Origin: Isoetes taiwanensis
Lineage: Eukaryota > Streptophyta > Lycopodiopsida > Isoetales > Isoetaceae
Direction: 5' to 3'
DNA: 64,000 bases
Assembly: GCA_021234155.1 (NCBI GenBank)
Contig: JAJEKV010000145.1
Location: forward strand, 558,001 to 622,000
The stretch's first letter is position 1, and each line of letters starts with the position of its first letter. The translations under genes were made by a program, and so were the position numbers. The notes beneath the pieces were generated by a model. That model was not told the origin of the DNA, did not search any database, and worked only from the letters and a program-made list of their open reading frames with translations. This document shows positions 1 to 10,457 of the stretch, piece by piece.

Positions 1-1
1 G

Positions 2-502
2 TTGATTGGTTCTCTCCTCACAGGGCTAGCTCTAAGTTGGTTTGCTCCCTTATTGAAGAAGGGAGCCCCAGACTTGCAAGATTTTGTTGTCTTCATCGCA
101 GAGCTCGAGGCATGCTTTGGAGACACCAATCGTTGGCGCGCAACAGCCACAAAACTTTGCAATCTAAGGCAAGGCTCTCATCCGGCTTTAGTATACGCAT
201 CAGAATTTCGTCAAATTGTTGTAGATATAGCCCGGGATGATGTTGCACTTCGAGATTATTTCCGAAGGGGCTTACGTGAGGATGTCAAAGATATGTTGTT
301 GTCTATGGAGGATCCTCAAACTCTAGAAGAAGCCATTAGATTTGTAGTCCGTTGTGATAATCGGCTCTTTGAACATAGGCAAGAGAGACGTAGTCAGATT
401 TTTCCAATCACACAAGCGCCTGTAACTATGTCTGCCCCGATCTCATCTGTAAAATCCAGCAGGTCCGAACCTGAACCTATGCAGATTGACCGGGTAGTTT
501 GA
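2..502 (+). pseudogene. gypsy gag (capsid region), partial
   Basis: This 166-residue open segment has the usual retrotransposon gag pattern: a helix-rich block with ALSWF near residue 10, an FxxxF-type block, and a C-terminal basic stretch rich in Arg and Gln before the nucleocapsid. Gag packages element RNA in cytoplasmic particles. The start codon of the real protein lies outside the window, since the reading frame is open from the first bases. The frame closes at 502, about 50 bases before the zinc-knuckle segment, so gag and the downstream part are now separated. Family assignment rests on position upstream of the gypsy protease and RT. Confidence 0.8.
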
Positions 503-548
503 GGACCCTTGTATGTTGCCGAAAAGTAGCGTCGGAGAGAGGCTAATG

Positions 549-1040
549 TTTGCCTCTACTATGGAGGAACTGGTCGTGGATGCCCTCTGAAGTGCCCAAA
601 TCAGCCCGAAAACTTCAAGGGCCGGTCCGAGTAGTAGGAGTCTCTCGTCGGCTGGCTGCTATTTCTCAGACTCCTTCCACACTTCTTGACAAGTTTATCC
701 CATTAGATAAGGTTAGCAAGAAATTTTTTATCTCTATCATTGGAATCAGAGATTGGAAGGTTGAAAGCATTGGCGCAACTTGATTGTGGTGCAAATGCCT
801 GCTTTATGGATAATGTGTTCGCCACTAGCACACCATTCCTAGAAGCAAGATTGAGCATCCAAGTTCTGTCGGTGTGATTGATGAACGTGAGATCTCCTCG
901 AGCGCAGTCACAAAATGTACTGCACCTCTTCAGGTTTTGTTCGAAGGAGCTTCTTGTAGCATTTCCTTCAATCTCATTGCTAGCCCACATGTGCCAGTAG
1001 TCTTGGGTCTGCCTTGGCTCGAGCTGCATAACCCACAGAT
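549..1040 (+). pseudogene. gypsy nucleocapsid zinc knuckle and aspartic protease, degenerate
   Basis: At about 549-600 one frame reads VCLYYGGTGRGCPLKC, recognisable as a CCHC knuckle that has lost its second Cys and its His. At 767-800 another frame reads ALAQLDCGANACFMD, matching the retropepsin active-site pattern (L-D-S/T-G-A), here with Cys in place of Ser/Thr. Residues typical of the protease flap region follow. The protease would cut the polyprotein during particle maturation. Stops and frame changes separate this from gag and from RT, so it is inactive. Confidence 0.7.
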
Positions 1041-1143
1041 TGATTGACGTACTAGATCTTTTCGGTTTGCTGGTTCTAACTCTAGTTCTAGTTCATCTGC
1101 AATTCAGGCCTCTGCACCAATATCTACTTCAGTCCGTGCAGTA

Positions 1144-1902
1144 TTGCAGGCTCCTGATTCCATTTTTTATGTTCCTCTTTCTGCTCCATGTCCTGATTCG
1201 GCTCTTATCTCTGCTCCAGTTCATGCCCCAGATTCTGACCATGTTCTAGATGACATTCCAGCTCCAGTTCTTCCTCCAGCTCCTGGTCCTGCTCCAGTTC
1301 CTACTCCTGCTTCAATTCCTGCTCCTGCTCCATTTCCTCCTCCTGTTGCTCCTATTTCTACTCTAGCTCCTGCTTCTATAGAGCTTGCTCATGTTCCTGC
1401 TCCTGCTTTTGTAGAGGCTTCTTCACGCCCTCAGTTTCGAATTTCGAAGATTTCACTTCACGAGTCTATTAAATCTGGAAGGCAAGATCCAAGTTCAGTA
1501 TTTGCAATCCAGATTCATCCGTCGGCTAACTCTGCACCGGTGAAGTCTGCTCCAACGCTCCTAGATAAATATGGCGACTTCTCTGATGTTTTTGACAAAG
1601 TCAAGGCCAGCAAGCTTCCAGAGCCCGAGATAATACCGCCATATGGTCCGATATATGGTCTATCTCCTGCTAAGTTGAAGGTTTTGCGGGATTATATTGA
1701 AGAGAATCTAGCCACTGGCTTCATTCGACATCCTCAGTCCCATGCTGGAGCATCTATCTTCTTCGTAAAAAAGAAGGATGATTCTTTACGGCTGGTAGTT
1801 GATTATCGTGGCCTCAATAATATTATAGTGCCAAATCAGTATCTGCTTCTTTTGATCCCAGAGTTGTTGAGCGACTCCAAGGTGTGCGTTATTTTACGAT
1901 GA
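1144..1902 (+). pseudogene. gypsy Pro/Ala linker and N-terminal reverse transcriptase
   Basis: A 252-residue open segment. Its first about 90 residues are a low-complexity linker built from Ala-Pro and Val-Pro steps, encoded by repeated gctcctgctcc-type triplets. From about residue 140 comes the start of the RT domain: LLDKYGDFSDVF, the PPYGPIYGLSPAKL block, the GFIRHPQSHAGASIFFVKKKD block and [11 protein letters not shown], all standard gypsy RT motifs. The frame is lost at 1902 before the catalytic LDD. The Pro/Ala expansion is unusually long for the protease-RT junction and may be a later microsatellite-like growth. Confidence 0.85.
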
Positions 1903-2913
1903 TTGGTCTTCGGGGTGCCTATAATCTTATTCGGATACGAGAGAGTGATGAGTGGAAAACAGGTTTTCGTACTCGATATGGCCATTTTGAGTACATAGTT
2001 ATGCCGTTTGGGCTTACCAATACTCCATGGCCAATGATGTCTTCCGGGAGTTCTTAATTACTTTTGTCATCATTTATTTGGATGATATTCTCATTTATTC
2101 TAAGACTCTTGAAGAACATGAGAGGCATGTTCGACAGGTCCTTCAGAAGCTTCGTGAGCACGCGTTATATGCCAAACTTGAGAAGTGTAAGTTTGAATAG
2201 GATAATGTGAAGTTCCTTCGTTATCATATCACTCCACATGGAGTCTCTATGGATCCAAAAATGTCAACACTATTCTAGAGTGGCAAACACCTTCATCTGT
2301 TCGAGATGTTCAGTGTTTTCTTCGGTTTGCCAATTTCTATCGGTGTTTCATTCGGGATTATTTGGAGATTGCCCTTCCTTTGACATGTCTCATGGTTAAG
2401 GACGTGCCATTTGAATGAAGTATTCGTTACTCTGAAGCATGCTTTCACTATGGCACCAGCTCTTGCTCATGGAGATCCTTTGCGGCCATATATTGTCGAC
2501 GCAGATGCTTCTGATTTTGCTCTTGGTAGTATCCTATCACAGAAGGGGGATGACCATGAATTGCATCCGATCGCCTATCACTCGCAGAAGTTTCAGGCTG
2601 CTGAAATCAACTATCCCATTTATGTCAAGAAGTTGTTAGCGATAGTTGATTCTTTCGACGAGTGGAGACATCTCCTGGAGGGATCTCTTATAAGGCCATA
2701 GTCTATACAGATCATCAAAATCTAGAATATTTCCAGTCTGCTCGAGTGCTCAACCGTCGCCAGGCCCGGTGGCATACTCAAATACTATCTCGCATTGAAT
2801 CAAGTACCGTCCTGGACCCCTCCAAGGGAAGCCTGATGCCTTGTCTCGATGCTCCTACCTTGAACCTAAGCCAGGGGATCCTGCATTTGATCAGTAATCA
2901 CAGGTTATTCTAG
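1900..2913 (+). pseudogene. gypsy RT catalytic core and RNase H, multiply frameshifted
   Basis: The catalytic box [11 protein letters not shown] is encoded at about 2072-2101, with the LDD aspartates at 2081-2086. [17 protein letters not shown] then follows and is cut by a TAG. The RNase H domain is open in 2411-2701, with the block YIVDADASDFALGSILSQ holding its first catalytic Asp, and the IAYHSQKF and YPIYVKKLLA blocks behind it. The frame then shifts, and VYTDHQNLEYF is read from about 2700. RNase H removes template RNA during first-strand synthesis. At least three frame changes and several stops are present, so this is a relic. Confidence 0.88.
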
Positions 2914-2933
2914 GGCCTGATGGGTTCCAGTTT

Positions 2934-3969
2934 ATGCCCTCACTTTATTTGAGAGGCCTCATGATACAACCTTGTTGGAGTCTGTTCGAGCATCTTTGCC
3001 CTTCGATCCAGTGGCCCAAGATATATTCTCCCACCTTAGCTCTGCATTATCTTCTCAGCAAATATGATCAGACTATGATTGTTTTGAGGTTCGAAATGTA
3101 CTCATGTTCCATGATGGGCTTGTATGTGCCAGATGGTGCTTCTAGGCTTTGGATTCTCCAAGCTTGCCATGATTCACCTATGGCTGGACACTTTGGAGTA
3201 GCCAAGATTCTTGAACTTATTAGTCGAGAGTATTGGTGGCCTGGGTTTAGTTGCTCTGACGAAGCTTTTATTCGATTCCATGACATCTGCTGTCGAGCGA
3301 AAGTTCCAAGGCATCTTCCTCATGGCCTTCTTCAGCCACTGCCGGTACCAGATGGACCTTGGAAGAGCATTTCTATAGACTTTATTATGGAGCTATCACT
3401 CTCTCGGGGTTATGATGCCATCATGGTTGTTGTTGATCGTTTCTCTAAGATGGCTCATTTTGTTCCCTGCAACATCACTATCACCATTGAGGGAACAGTG
3501 GATTCGTGAAGTGGTCAGACTTCATGGCTTGCCCGATATTATCGTCAATGATCGTGGACCGCAGTTCCTCGCAGGTTTTTGGAAGCGGCTTTTGGAGTTA
3601 TTGCGTATCGACTGCTCACTGACATCTGGTCATCATCCAGAAAGTAATGGGCAGGTAGAGCGCACTAATCAGACTCTGGAGCAATATTTAAGGTGCTTTA
3701 TCAGTTATCAGCAGGACGATTGGGTCGACTATCTTCCATTAGCTGAGTTTGCTTATAATAACTCAGTACATGCTTCCACTGGCCAGAATCTGTTCTTTTT
3801 GAACTCTGGTCAGCATCCCCGTTGGTCTTTTAGTGTCGCTAGCGGTGACTTTGTCAATCCTAGTGCCAAATCTCGACCTGAAAAACTCCAGGCTCTTCAA
3901 TCAGATCTTCAGCATCATCTTCACCAAGCACAGGAACGTTATCGGCATGATGCCGATTTGCATCGGTAG
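2934..3969 (+). pseudogene. gypsy integrase, one frameshift
   Basis: Integrase inserts element cDNA into host DNA. The zinc-binding HHCC part is visible (HDSPMAGHFG about 3169-3200, HDICC about 3280), followed by the DDE core: ISIDF (about 3380), NDRGPQF (about 3547) and HHPESNGQVERTNQTL (about 3631) carry the three acidic residues. The core changes frame around 3480-3510, so the first Asp and the last Asp/Glu are in different frames. YLPLAEFAYNNSVHASTG is the conserved C-terminal helix block. The chromodomain lies downstream. Confidence 0.9.
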
Positions 3970-4080
3970 GAAGCTCCTAAATTTCACGTTGGTGACCTTG
4001 TATGGCTTCTTCGTAGGGAAATCCCTATCTCACGTCCCAGCAACAAGCTTGACTATCGTTGCCTTGGTCCTTACCGGATT

Positions 4081-4455
4081 ATGGCTCAGACCAGCAATGT
4101 GGCATTCCGGCTCGAGCTCCCTCCAGCTGTTCGGCTCCATCCAATATTTCATGTTTCTCTATTGGAGCCCTACACAGGTACTACTTTCCCAGATCGCGTT
4201 CCTCCGCTGCCACCACCAGTAGAAATTGATGATCATGAGGAGTTCGAGGTTCGAGAGATTCTGGACTCCAAGTTTCTTCGGCGGCGATTGTATTACTTTG
4301 TCGATTGGGAAGGTACCAAATGATAGAACCTGGGGGCCTGCCGAGAATCTGACTAATGCTCCTGATAAAATTGCAGAGTTTCACCGACGTTACCCAGATA
4401 AGCCAAGTTTTACTCCAGCCCCAGCTCCGAGGACTTGTCGCCATCGTAGGAGGGG
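4081..4455 (+). pseudogene. gypsy integrase C-terminus with chromodomain
   Basis: This segment opens with a GPYRI-type integrase tail followed by LHPIFHVSLLEPY, the standard end of plant chromovirus integrases. The chromodomain follows: FEVREILDSKF and LYYFVDWEGT in one frame (to 4323), then DRTWGPAENLTNAP in the next. A single-base change near 4320 splits the domain. In chromoviruses this module is thought to bind modified histone tails and guide integration to heterochromatin. The aromatic residues Y-F-W of the cage are present. Confidence 0.85.
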
Positions 4456-4780
4456 GATGGTGTGACGATCATATGGATATTCGTATCATACAAAAATTAT
4501 GCTCGTATGTACAAAAGATGGTCATCACTCGGATGCAAAAGGGTAGTTACATAAGACAGGGTTTGAACTTACAACCTTCTAGTTTGCGAATCACATACCT
4601 TTGCCAAGTGCGCTACGAATATTTGTTAAAACTATCCTCATGTTTTTTTCATATGTGGGCTATTTGCAGGAGGTTCTAGAATATTCTAGAACCTACGTAT
4701 GCGCGGCATTTGACATGATCTCATCCATTGGAGTAGCGTGATCCTGACCGTTGGCCTAGATATATAAGGAAGGAAGGAAG
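4448..4780 (+). repeat. polypurine tract and start of gypsy 3' LTR
   Basis: The purine run aggagggggatgg (4448-4460) sits just before TGTGACGATC at 4461, the expected arrangement of plus-strand priming site and LTR start. A TATA-like ATATATAAGG lies at about 4757-4766, where an LTR promoter would be. The LTR end cannot be placed because a LINE-A tail starts at about 4766. No second LTR is available in the window for comparison. Confidence 0.6.
4535..4622 (-). repeat. tRNA-like segment with A and B boxes inside the gypsy LTR
   Basis: Read on the minus strand, GTAGCGCACTTGGCAAAGG resembles a Pol III A box, and 35 bases later GTAAGTTCAAACCCTGTC resembles a B box. The spacing fits a tRNA or tRNA-derived SINE head. 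I see no full cloverleaf with a paired acceptor stem, so this is not called a functional tRNA. Confidence 0.4.
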
Positions 4781-5995
4781 GAAGGTACTTTTATCGTCCA
4801 CGAGAGACCAATCGGTCTATGGGACCCAATACAAAAACGCAGCAAGCGGATTTCTTATCGGATTAAAAACCCCCACCCGGGGGTTTTCGAGGGAAAACCG
4901 GCAAAGAATCACCGACAAACTAACATACAAAGTGCGTAAACACCCAAATATATACTGATCATGCACCGCACCCGCAAGGCCTAATCAGCGAAAGCAGCCA
5001 AGGGGGCAAAGGTGACCTCGCAGTCCAAGACCTCCCCGAATGTACGCGACCCCAGGGCACGCATCGACGGCGGTGTTCATCAGCAAATGTAAGGGCAAGT
5101 CCCCTTCATTAAAGGGAGCGCCGATCCGCCCGGACCGACCGAACGCCGGGCAACTCGAAAGTGTGAGGCTCATCCTCAATGGCACCCGCTTGACAAAGAC
5201 CGGGACAGAGCCTCGTCCCGGCGGGGCTCCCCAATCCACCGCCTGCCTCGATCGCGAAGATGGTGGGCACCCGTGCGTAATGGAGGCAATGAGTCTCAAG
5301 GCTTTGGGGCAGTAGGAACGCAGTGTAGAGCTGTGGCCCCTGTGCTAACACGGGGTTGATGTGCTCCTTGTAATGGGCCGCTTTTGACTGCTCTAGAGCC
5401 GGGTCCCGAGCTTGCCAAGGAAACAAGCGCCTAGGGTACTCCCCGCTAGGCCGCCACGATCGGCCATCAGCTGTCCACTGGACGCGATCTGGTGGCTCTC
5501 GCGACGCCCATCCGGCGAACCACACGATCTCTCTTACCCTCCAACAGGCCCCTAAGCCGCCGCGACTCATTGCCACCGGTGTAAGCCCGGCGGGAGCCGA
5601 GCATCACCCATAGTAACCGCTTTCTGAAAATAGACGATGTGTCTATCAAGGGCTGCCCGCTGAAGCGGCAAGAATCCAGTTTCATGCAGCAGAATCTGAT
5701 AGGGAACTGAGGGTTTCACCCCAAGTGCCCGTGCCAAAAATGCCTTCTGCACCTGCTCCAAGTCATTCCATGTCGCCAAAGAAACGACCGGGCCCCAAAC
5801 CTCGACCTCGTACAGAAGGACAGGCTCGACCAGTGTCCGGAACAGATGTGACTGATGGCCCCAATCATAGAGCTCTGGAGGCACCTCCTTCTTGTCGAAC
5901 CATTCTGGTTCAATGCCAGTCTTGAGCCTTCTAGGCATCTGCCTCGTGTTTCTGCTTGCCTTCAGGCCTTTGTACTCTTGATTCTCGTTCATATA
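4765..5995 (-). mobile_element. LINE family A copy 1, 5'-truncated
   Basis: A minus-strand non-LTR retrotransposon whose 3' end lies at the left: a (CCTT)n tail at 4766-4787, then the family signature TATCGTCCAC...CCAATCGGTCTATGGGACCC and the hairpin motif at 4862-4902. Coding remains at 4985-5992 are the last part of RT and the C-terminal zinc-finger tail. The 5' end stops near 5995. It is closest to the fragment at 16.82-17.06 kb, with which it shares the long 3' UTR. It is much richer in G+C than the flanks. Confidence 0.85.
4985..5992 (-). pseudogene. LINE-A ORF2 C-terminus (RT thumb and zinc-finger tail), frameshifted
   Basis: On the minus strand from 5992: LYDWGHQSHLFRTLVEPVLL and EVEVWGPVVSLATWNDLEQ match the post-catalytic RT region also seen in the copies at 49.6-50 and 61.9-62.3 kb. 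Continuing toward 5109, another frame reads HYKEHINPVLAQGPQLY and then the tail GAIEDEPHTFELPG, the degenerate equivalent of the intact DRLCQCCQMGVIEDESHT block in the right-hand copy. At least two frame changes occur and the tail has lost its Cys residues. It is a dead fragment. Confidence 0.8.
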
Positions 5996-6049
5996 TCAGA
6001 TTCTTCGCCGATCTTGGCGTATTCCTTCTGTATTTTGTTGCATATTTTC

Positions 6050-6373
6050 CACGTATTTTCCTTGTCTTTGCGTTGGTTCATGACACCTGCCAAAGTACCT
6101 ACACTAGGTACTTCAGAAATGGGTATTATTTTTTTGTTCTTTCTATCAAAACTGATTCAAAAGTTCAAAATATAAGTCAAAAGCATATTAATGTTCAAGT
6201 TCAAGATAAAAATAGTACTATTAGAGGTAGAAATGAATCATTCCCATTTAATACTTATTAGTCATTGAGGCATCATATATAAGTACCCAATACCTAGTGT
6301 TGGCTACTTTTTTAGGTAGTTTTATAGTCCCTAAATAATACTTTTTAAGGTAAGCTATAGGATGCTTATGCCC
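6050..6373. mobile_element. MITE copy 1 (same family as 37.49-37.80 kb)
   Basis: A non-coding AT-rich element of about 320 bp. It aligns along nearly its whole length with the reverse complement of the element at 37494-37804: AAAGTACCTACACTAGGTAC near 6092, and CTAAATAATACTTTTTAAGG near 6333, are almost identical in both. The right end (ggatgcttatgccc, to 6373) is a diverged form of the clear terminal inverted repeat of the second copy. The left end is too diverged to place exactly. Confidence 0.65.
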
Positions 6374-8150
6374 AGATCTTTAGATGGAGGACAAGGAGGA
6401 TGTAAAGCAACCAGAGAGCTTAGATTGGTTATCGTTGACATAACTTTGGCATTTTCTTATAGTCTCTAATGCCTCCCTTCCAATATAGCCTCCAACATGA
6501 AGCTCACAACAAGTAGTGTTCAAAGGGGCAAATGCCTTCATGAGGTAACTAGCTGTACTAGTGGAGAAACCATTCCTATTCAAAGAGCCCTTCTCTTTGA
6601 TTAGCATCTGGAACTTAAATGTCCTTACTTAAAATAGAATTTATATCTTCTTCGTCATCATTATCGTTATTCTCCTCCCCCTGGCCTGACATAAAAATAC
6701 ATTCGCATTATATGATCATCTATTTGAAAACACTGCTAGACATCTTGTCTGCAATCCCCTTGCATCTAGTCTTCTCATAATCGTCATTAACCATTATCAA
6801 AATTATATGCACAATTTTCTGCAATGTCCTCAACTCGGCATCCTTCCCACTATAAATTATGCAGATCTCCCTTACTGTTTGAGGCACTCCATATTCTGTA
6901 GCAGCTTAAGGCATTCAAATGAGACTCTTGGAAAGGATAGTACAATTATGAAATGCTTCTCTGTTTGTCACGGCTATGCAAGAAGTGAACAAGCTGCTAT
7001 AATCCAACTGTGGCATACCCTCCTCTCCTTTACAAAATCTAATGTCCAAGATGAACAAAGAAATGTCTCTAAGTCCTAAGGTCGTGAGGTAGAAGGTCTT
7101 TGTACTCATTGGAGATTAACTACTGCAGTGCTTCGTATTCTCCAGCCATATTTTTAAATAAAGTTTTCTTCTCAATTCAGCCATGACCTTTAGGGGAAGA
7201 GACTCAACAAGTTTAGCTTTTGTAGCCTTCTAGTTTTTCACGAAGTCGTTAGACCAAAATACATATTTTTTTTTCAATGTCCTCATTGCTGAATTTATTT
7301 GTCAAGGAGATCAATCTTTTAGAGTGTCACATCTCTAGACAATTTTTGTGGCCCTGATCCAACTGTTGGCTTCATAATGTAGATAGCCTTAACATGGGTA
7401 CAATAGTCTACTAAGAGCATTTTGTTGGAGACAGAAGACCTATTTAGAGGTTGACCTATGACCCAATGCATTTATGCATGCATAAGTAAGGTATTTGTTC
7501 CAATATTTTTGCTCTATTCCAACTAATGGTATTTTTTTTTTTCATGCGATATTTATTTGTCACCATTTTCTAGCACAATTTCTATACTATATCGGTCAAT
7601 GAGCCACCCACAATTTTACGTTGGACATTTGTGGATGTATAATTTGAGAAGAGTGTAGCAAATTGAGTCAAATTTTTCATGGACATAGAATCATTTTGTG
7701 GCAACCATTATATGTTCATCGCGCAACATTGCTAGCATATGATCTTGATAGAGTAACATATTCATTTTGTTGAGAAAGACATACATCAACTACCATTGTT
7801 ATACACAACTACGCCATGTCGCTGTGGTTGAAACCAATCTTTACTGGTGTCATTTGCTAATACATATTTTATTCTGACATTGTTTAGGGAACTCGAGATT
7901 ATGCCCACCTCAAACCACCTTAGACGACCATAACGTAAAATTTTAGTTCCTCATGCTGGTCAATTGGAAACCATCATGGACATGCTAGATATGTTAAAAT
8001 AAGTACTAACACACTTTCGCACGTAAACGATGGGCTGCTCATAGGTTATTAATATGGATGTTGAGCTGGGATACTTTCACATGTAACTAATGGACTCCGT
8101 ATAGGTTATGCCCGCACCTACACATGAACGATCATATGTATTATAAATGG
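6374..8150. other. AT-rich spacer with possible minus-strand coding relic
   Basis: No gene I recognise. A minus-strand open segment at 6380-6607 (75 residues, with HVGGYIGREALETIRKCQSY) and another at 6915-7109 have a somewhat protein-like composition and could be remains of one decayed transposase or host gene, but I cannot assign a family. A roughly 55-bp imperfect direct repeat (cacttt.cacgtaa..atgg.ct..cataggttat) lies at 8013-8050 and 8068-8108. Confidence 0.35.
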
Positions 8151-8177
8151 CACCAAGACTTTCTCAATCATATCTTT

Positions 8178-8290
8178 ATTAACTTTTGACTTTAATCCTG
8201 ACGGGAAACCCAGCAATGCTGGGTACTTTTTTATTAACTTTTCACTTTAATCCTGACGAGAAGCCCAGCAACTCTGGGCACTTTTTCTAG
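8178..8290 (+). mobile_element. Possible Helitron 3' terminus with doubled hairpin
   Basis: Two near-identical stretches of about 55 bp each carry a short hairpin: CCCAGC-AAT-GCTGGG at 8209-8223 and GCCCAG-CAACT-CTGGGC at 8263-8279. The second is followed 7 bases later by CTAG (8287-8290) and then T. Hairpin, short spacer, CTRR end and a following T are the standard Helitron 3' signature. No Rep/helicase coding is present and the 5' end (TC) was not found, so this would be a non-autonomous copy or a remnant. Confidence 0.45.
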
Positions 8291-9200
8291 TAAATCATAA
8301 GGGTAAAAGTTACCATATCTTAAAGATTGCAATGCCCTTTTTTGATGGGGATTCTGGCTTTCCACAAACATAACAAATGATGATGGTCTGCACCTCCAGA
8401 TCACTTAGGGTGATCAATCATTATAAATTTTTAAATTCTAAGGTGAATTTCCCTGAACTAATTTTTTTTGAGCAGTAGCTCTTTGGGTACTGTGGAAGAT
8501 GGAAAGAAACTCTTTGATAATTCTTGTGCAAAAAAGTGGCCTGAACAAGTGCTCAAATTTTGAGAGTATATGGATTTGATTTGATAGATGAAAATAAGGA
8601 TCAAACTCAAGTCAATTTTTGGTCAACTGAAGTCAACTACGAACATAAGAGCTAATATTTTTGGCTTGGTTTATAGATGTTTTTGGAAAAAGTATAAACT
8701 AGAAAGTTGTTTGAAAATGAAAGAATTACAGGTGCTTCAAAATTTTTTGAAGATTCAAGTGGCTATTTTTTTGCTAAAATGCAAAAACTAAACTCGATTG
8801 TAGATGAAAATACAGAGATTCAATTTGAGTTTTTGAGGATAAATCTTTGCTTGTGAATCAAATTTTCGCCATAATAAGAAGTGAATATAGTAAGAATAAG
8901 CCTAAATCAGGGTAGATCCTTTCCCAAATTTAAAATATCTGGAAATGGACGAAATTCTATAAACTTCGAAGAATTCAGTGAATTGGGCTTATGCCAAGCT
9001 TTATATGAGAAGTTGACCAAGACTTTGCAGCACAAAAAACCATGGAAAGTGTCAATTCGTGCTACAATCCTGTGCAATATTTGGTTTGCTTTTGTACGCC
9101 AAATTCCCCTCAAATCTTGTTACAACTTTGCATGAATTTAAGAATTTAATTGCACAAACAATATTTCCATTTTTAGGTTACAGACAAAAAATTGTTACAG
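8291..9200. other. Non-coding spacer
   Basis: AT-rich sequence of about 900 bp without recognisable genes. Short open segments at 8588-8791 and 8881-9135 have Lys/Asn/Phe-rich compositions typical of chance ORFs in AT-rich DNA. A G10 run sits at about 9222-9231. Confidence 0.5.
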
Positions 9201-9329
9201 TATTCCACGGGCCAAGATTTGGGGGGGGGGGAGGGGGAGTTCCTATTCTAACACTCATTTCCCTCTCTCTCCCCCCATTTCCCTCTCTCCATGTGTGTGC
9301 ATTAGGCATCCACCATGCTTAACTTTTTA

Positions 9330-9400
9330 GAACATGGCATGCCATGACATGGCATGACATGACATGACATGACATGACATGACATGGCAATGACATGTCT
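9330..9400. repeat. (ATGAC)n microsatellite
   Basis: About ten imperfect copies of catga/atgac with a few ggc interruptions. It is flanked by a poly(G)/CT-rich stretch on the left (9222-9300). Confidence 0.9.
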
Positions 9401-9507
9401 ACGTAGAATGGATGACATGGCAATTGTGGCTTTTTAGGATAAAGTGAATAGATGACTAAAAAGTGTCAAGAAAATCAAGGCAAAAGGCAATGGAAAATAT
9501 GAGCTCT

Positions 9508-9690
9508 CTCTCCCTCCCTCCCTCCCCTTCCCTCCCCTCCCCTCCCCTCCCCCCCCTCTCTCTGCCTTATGAAATGTTATTGGCCGAATGTGGGATGCTT
9601 CCCTTGGAGGTAGGAAAGGAGGGAGGGAGGGAGGTAGGTAATAGATAGATAGGTAGGTAGGTAGATAGATAGATAGATAGAAGCATTGCT
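9508..9690. repeat. Compound microsatellite (CCCT)n, (GGGA)n, (GATA/GGTA)n
   Basis: CT-rich blocks at 9508-9560, purine-rich ggga blocks at 9615-9632 and tagataggta blocks at 9638-9681. These lie directly upstream of the truncated LINE B copy 1. Confidence 0.9.
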
Positions 9691-10381
9691 TAAAACATTG
9701 TTGCACATATGCAAAGTGCAATTTGAGATGGAAGTTGATAGTTTGCCATGCTTAGCATTTGAGGCAAGTAAAGAGAAAGGGTGGTATGCTGATATAATAG
9801 TTTGGATGCGCAAGTGGGGTTTGGATATAAATGCTCTCAACAACGACAGATGTAGGCTTAGGGAATGGGTTAGGGAGCATGTTCTACAGAAGTTGTGGAG
9901 TGTTCTAGAAGTGAAAATGGAATTCTATAGAAGGATGATGAACCCAACCCTGCAGGAGGCATCATATTTGAAGGAGGGGGTGTCAATGAAAACGAGCCAC
10001 ACCATTAGTAGAATGTGGCTCAGTTCCCATAGACTTGGAGTGGAGGTAGGAAAATGGAGTAATATACCACGAGAAGCAAGAGTGTGCAAGCTATGTGATG
10101 CTGACAAGATAGAGGATGAACCCCATGTGATTCTCCATTGCCATGCATATGCTGATATTAGAAGCAAGTTTGGGATTTTTCCAAATACATTGTTAGAATT
10201 CTTTAATATTGCTGCCTATTCGATGGGTAGATTCCTTGTGGAGGTACTCAAGCATAAAGATATTTGCTTAACAAAGCTGCATGACAAAGACCTTGTAGAT
10301 GAGAATGAGGGCAAAGAGGCTAATGGACTCTTGTCTGAGGATGCATTAGATGATATTTCTTATAACTTTGAATGTGTATAG
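9686..10381 (+). pseudogene. LINE-B ORF2 C-terminal domain with zinc-finger tail (open)
   Basis: A 231-residue open frame holding only the C-terminal part of a LINE ORF2. Around residues 85-100 is KTSHTISRMWLSSHRLGVEV, the conserved region before the finger. Around residue 134 comes CKLCDADKIEDEPHVILHCH followed by AYADIRSKF. This is a C-x2-C...H...C motif of the kind found at the C-terminus of many I/Jockey/CR1-like LINEs, where it probably binds nucleic acid. The ATG used by an ORF caller is only an internal Met; the upstream RT is missing. The frame is intact here, so the insertion may be fairly recent. Confidence 0.75.
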
Positions 10382-10450
10382 TGTGAACATCTTCTAGACT
10401 TGATGGTCTCACAGTCGTGATTAATAAACATTTCGTTTCATTTCATTTCT
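9690..10450 (+). mobile_element. LINE family B copy 1, 5'-truncated
   Basis: A plus-strand LINE fragment carrying only the end of ORF2 and the 3' UTR, which ends in aataaacatttcgtttcatttcatttct at about 10422-10450. The tail differs from the (ATT)n tail of copy 3, as expected for elements with variable 3' repeats. A second, longer family-B element begins immediately downstream. Confidence 0.8.
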
Positions 10451-10457
10451 CTCGCAT

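Larger units (their letters stand above)
1..4780 (+). mobile_element. Ty3/gypsy chromovirus, decayed, 5' end outside the window
   Basis: The order gag, degenerate zinc knuckle, protease, Pro/Ala-rich linker, reverse transcriptase, RNase H, integrase, chromodomain is seen left to right in several frames. The C-terminal chromodomain places it among plant chromoviruses. The frame changes many times and the RT region has stops, so it cannot make a full polyprotein. A polypurine tract (4448-4460) is followed by TGTGACG at 4461, a typical start for a gypsy LTR. The 5' LTR and the start of gag lie left of base 1. The right end of the 3' LTR is not visible because a LINE-A copy begins near 4765. Confidence 0.92.

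Noticed and set aside
9434-9843. Minus-strand ORFs rich in Leu-Pro-Ser and Ile-Tyr-Leu
   Set aside because: They translate the microsatellites at 9.5-9.7 kb.
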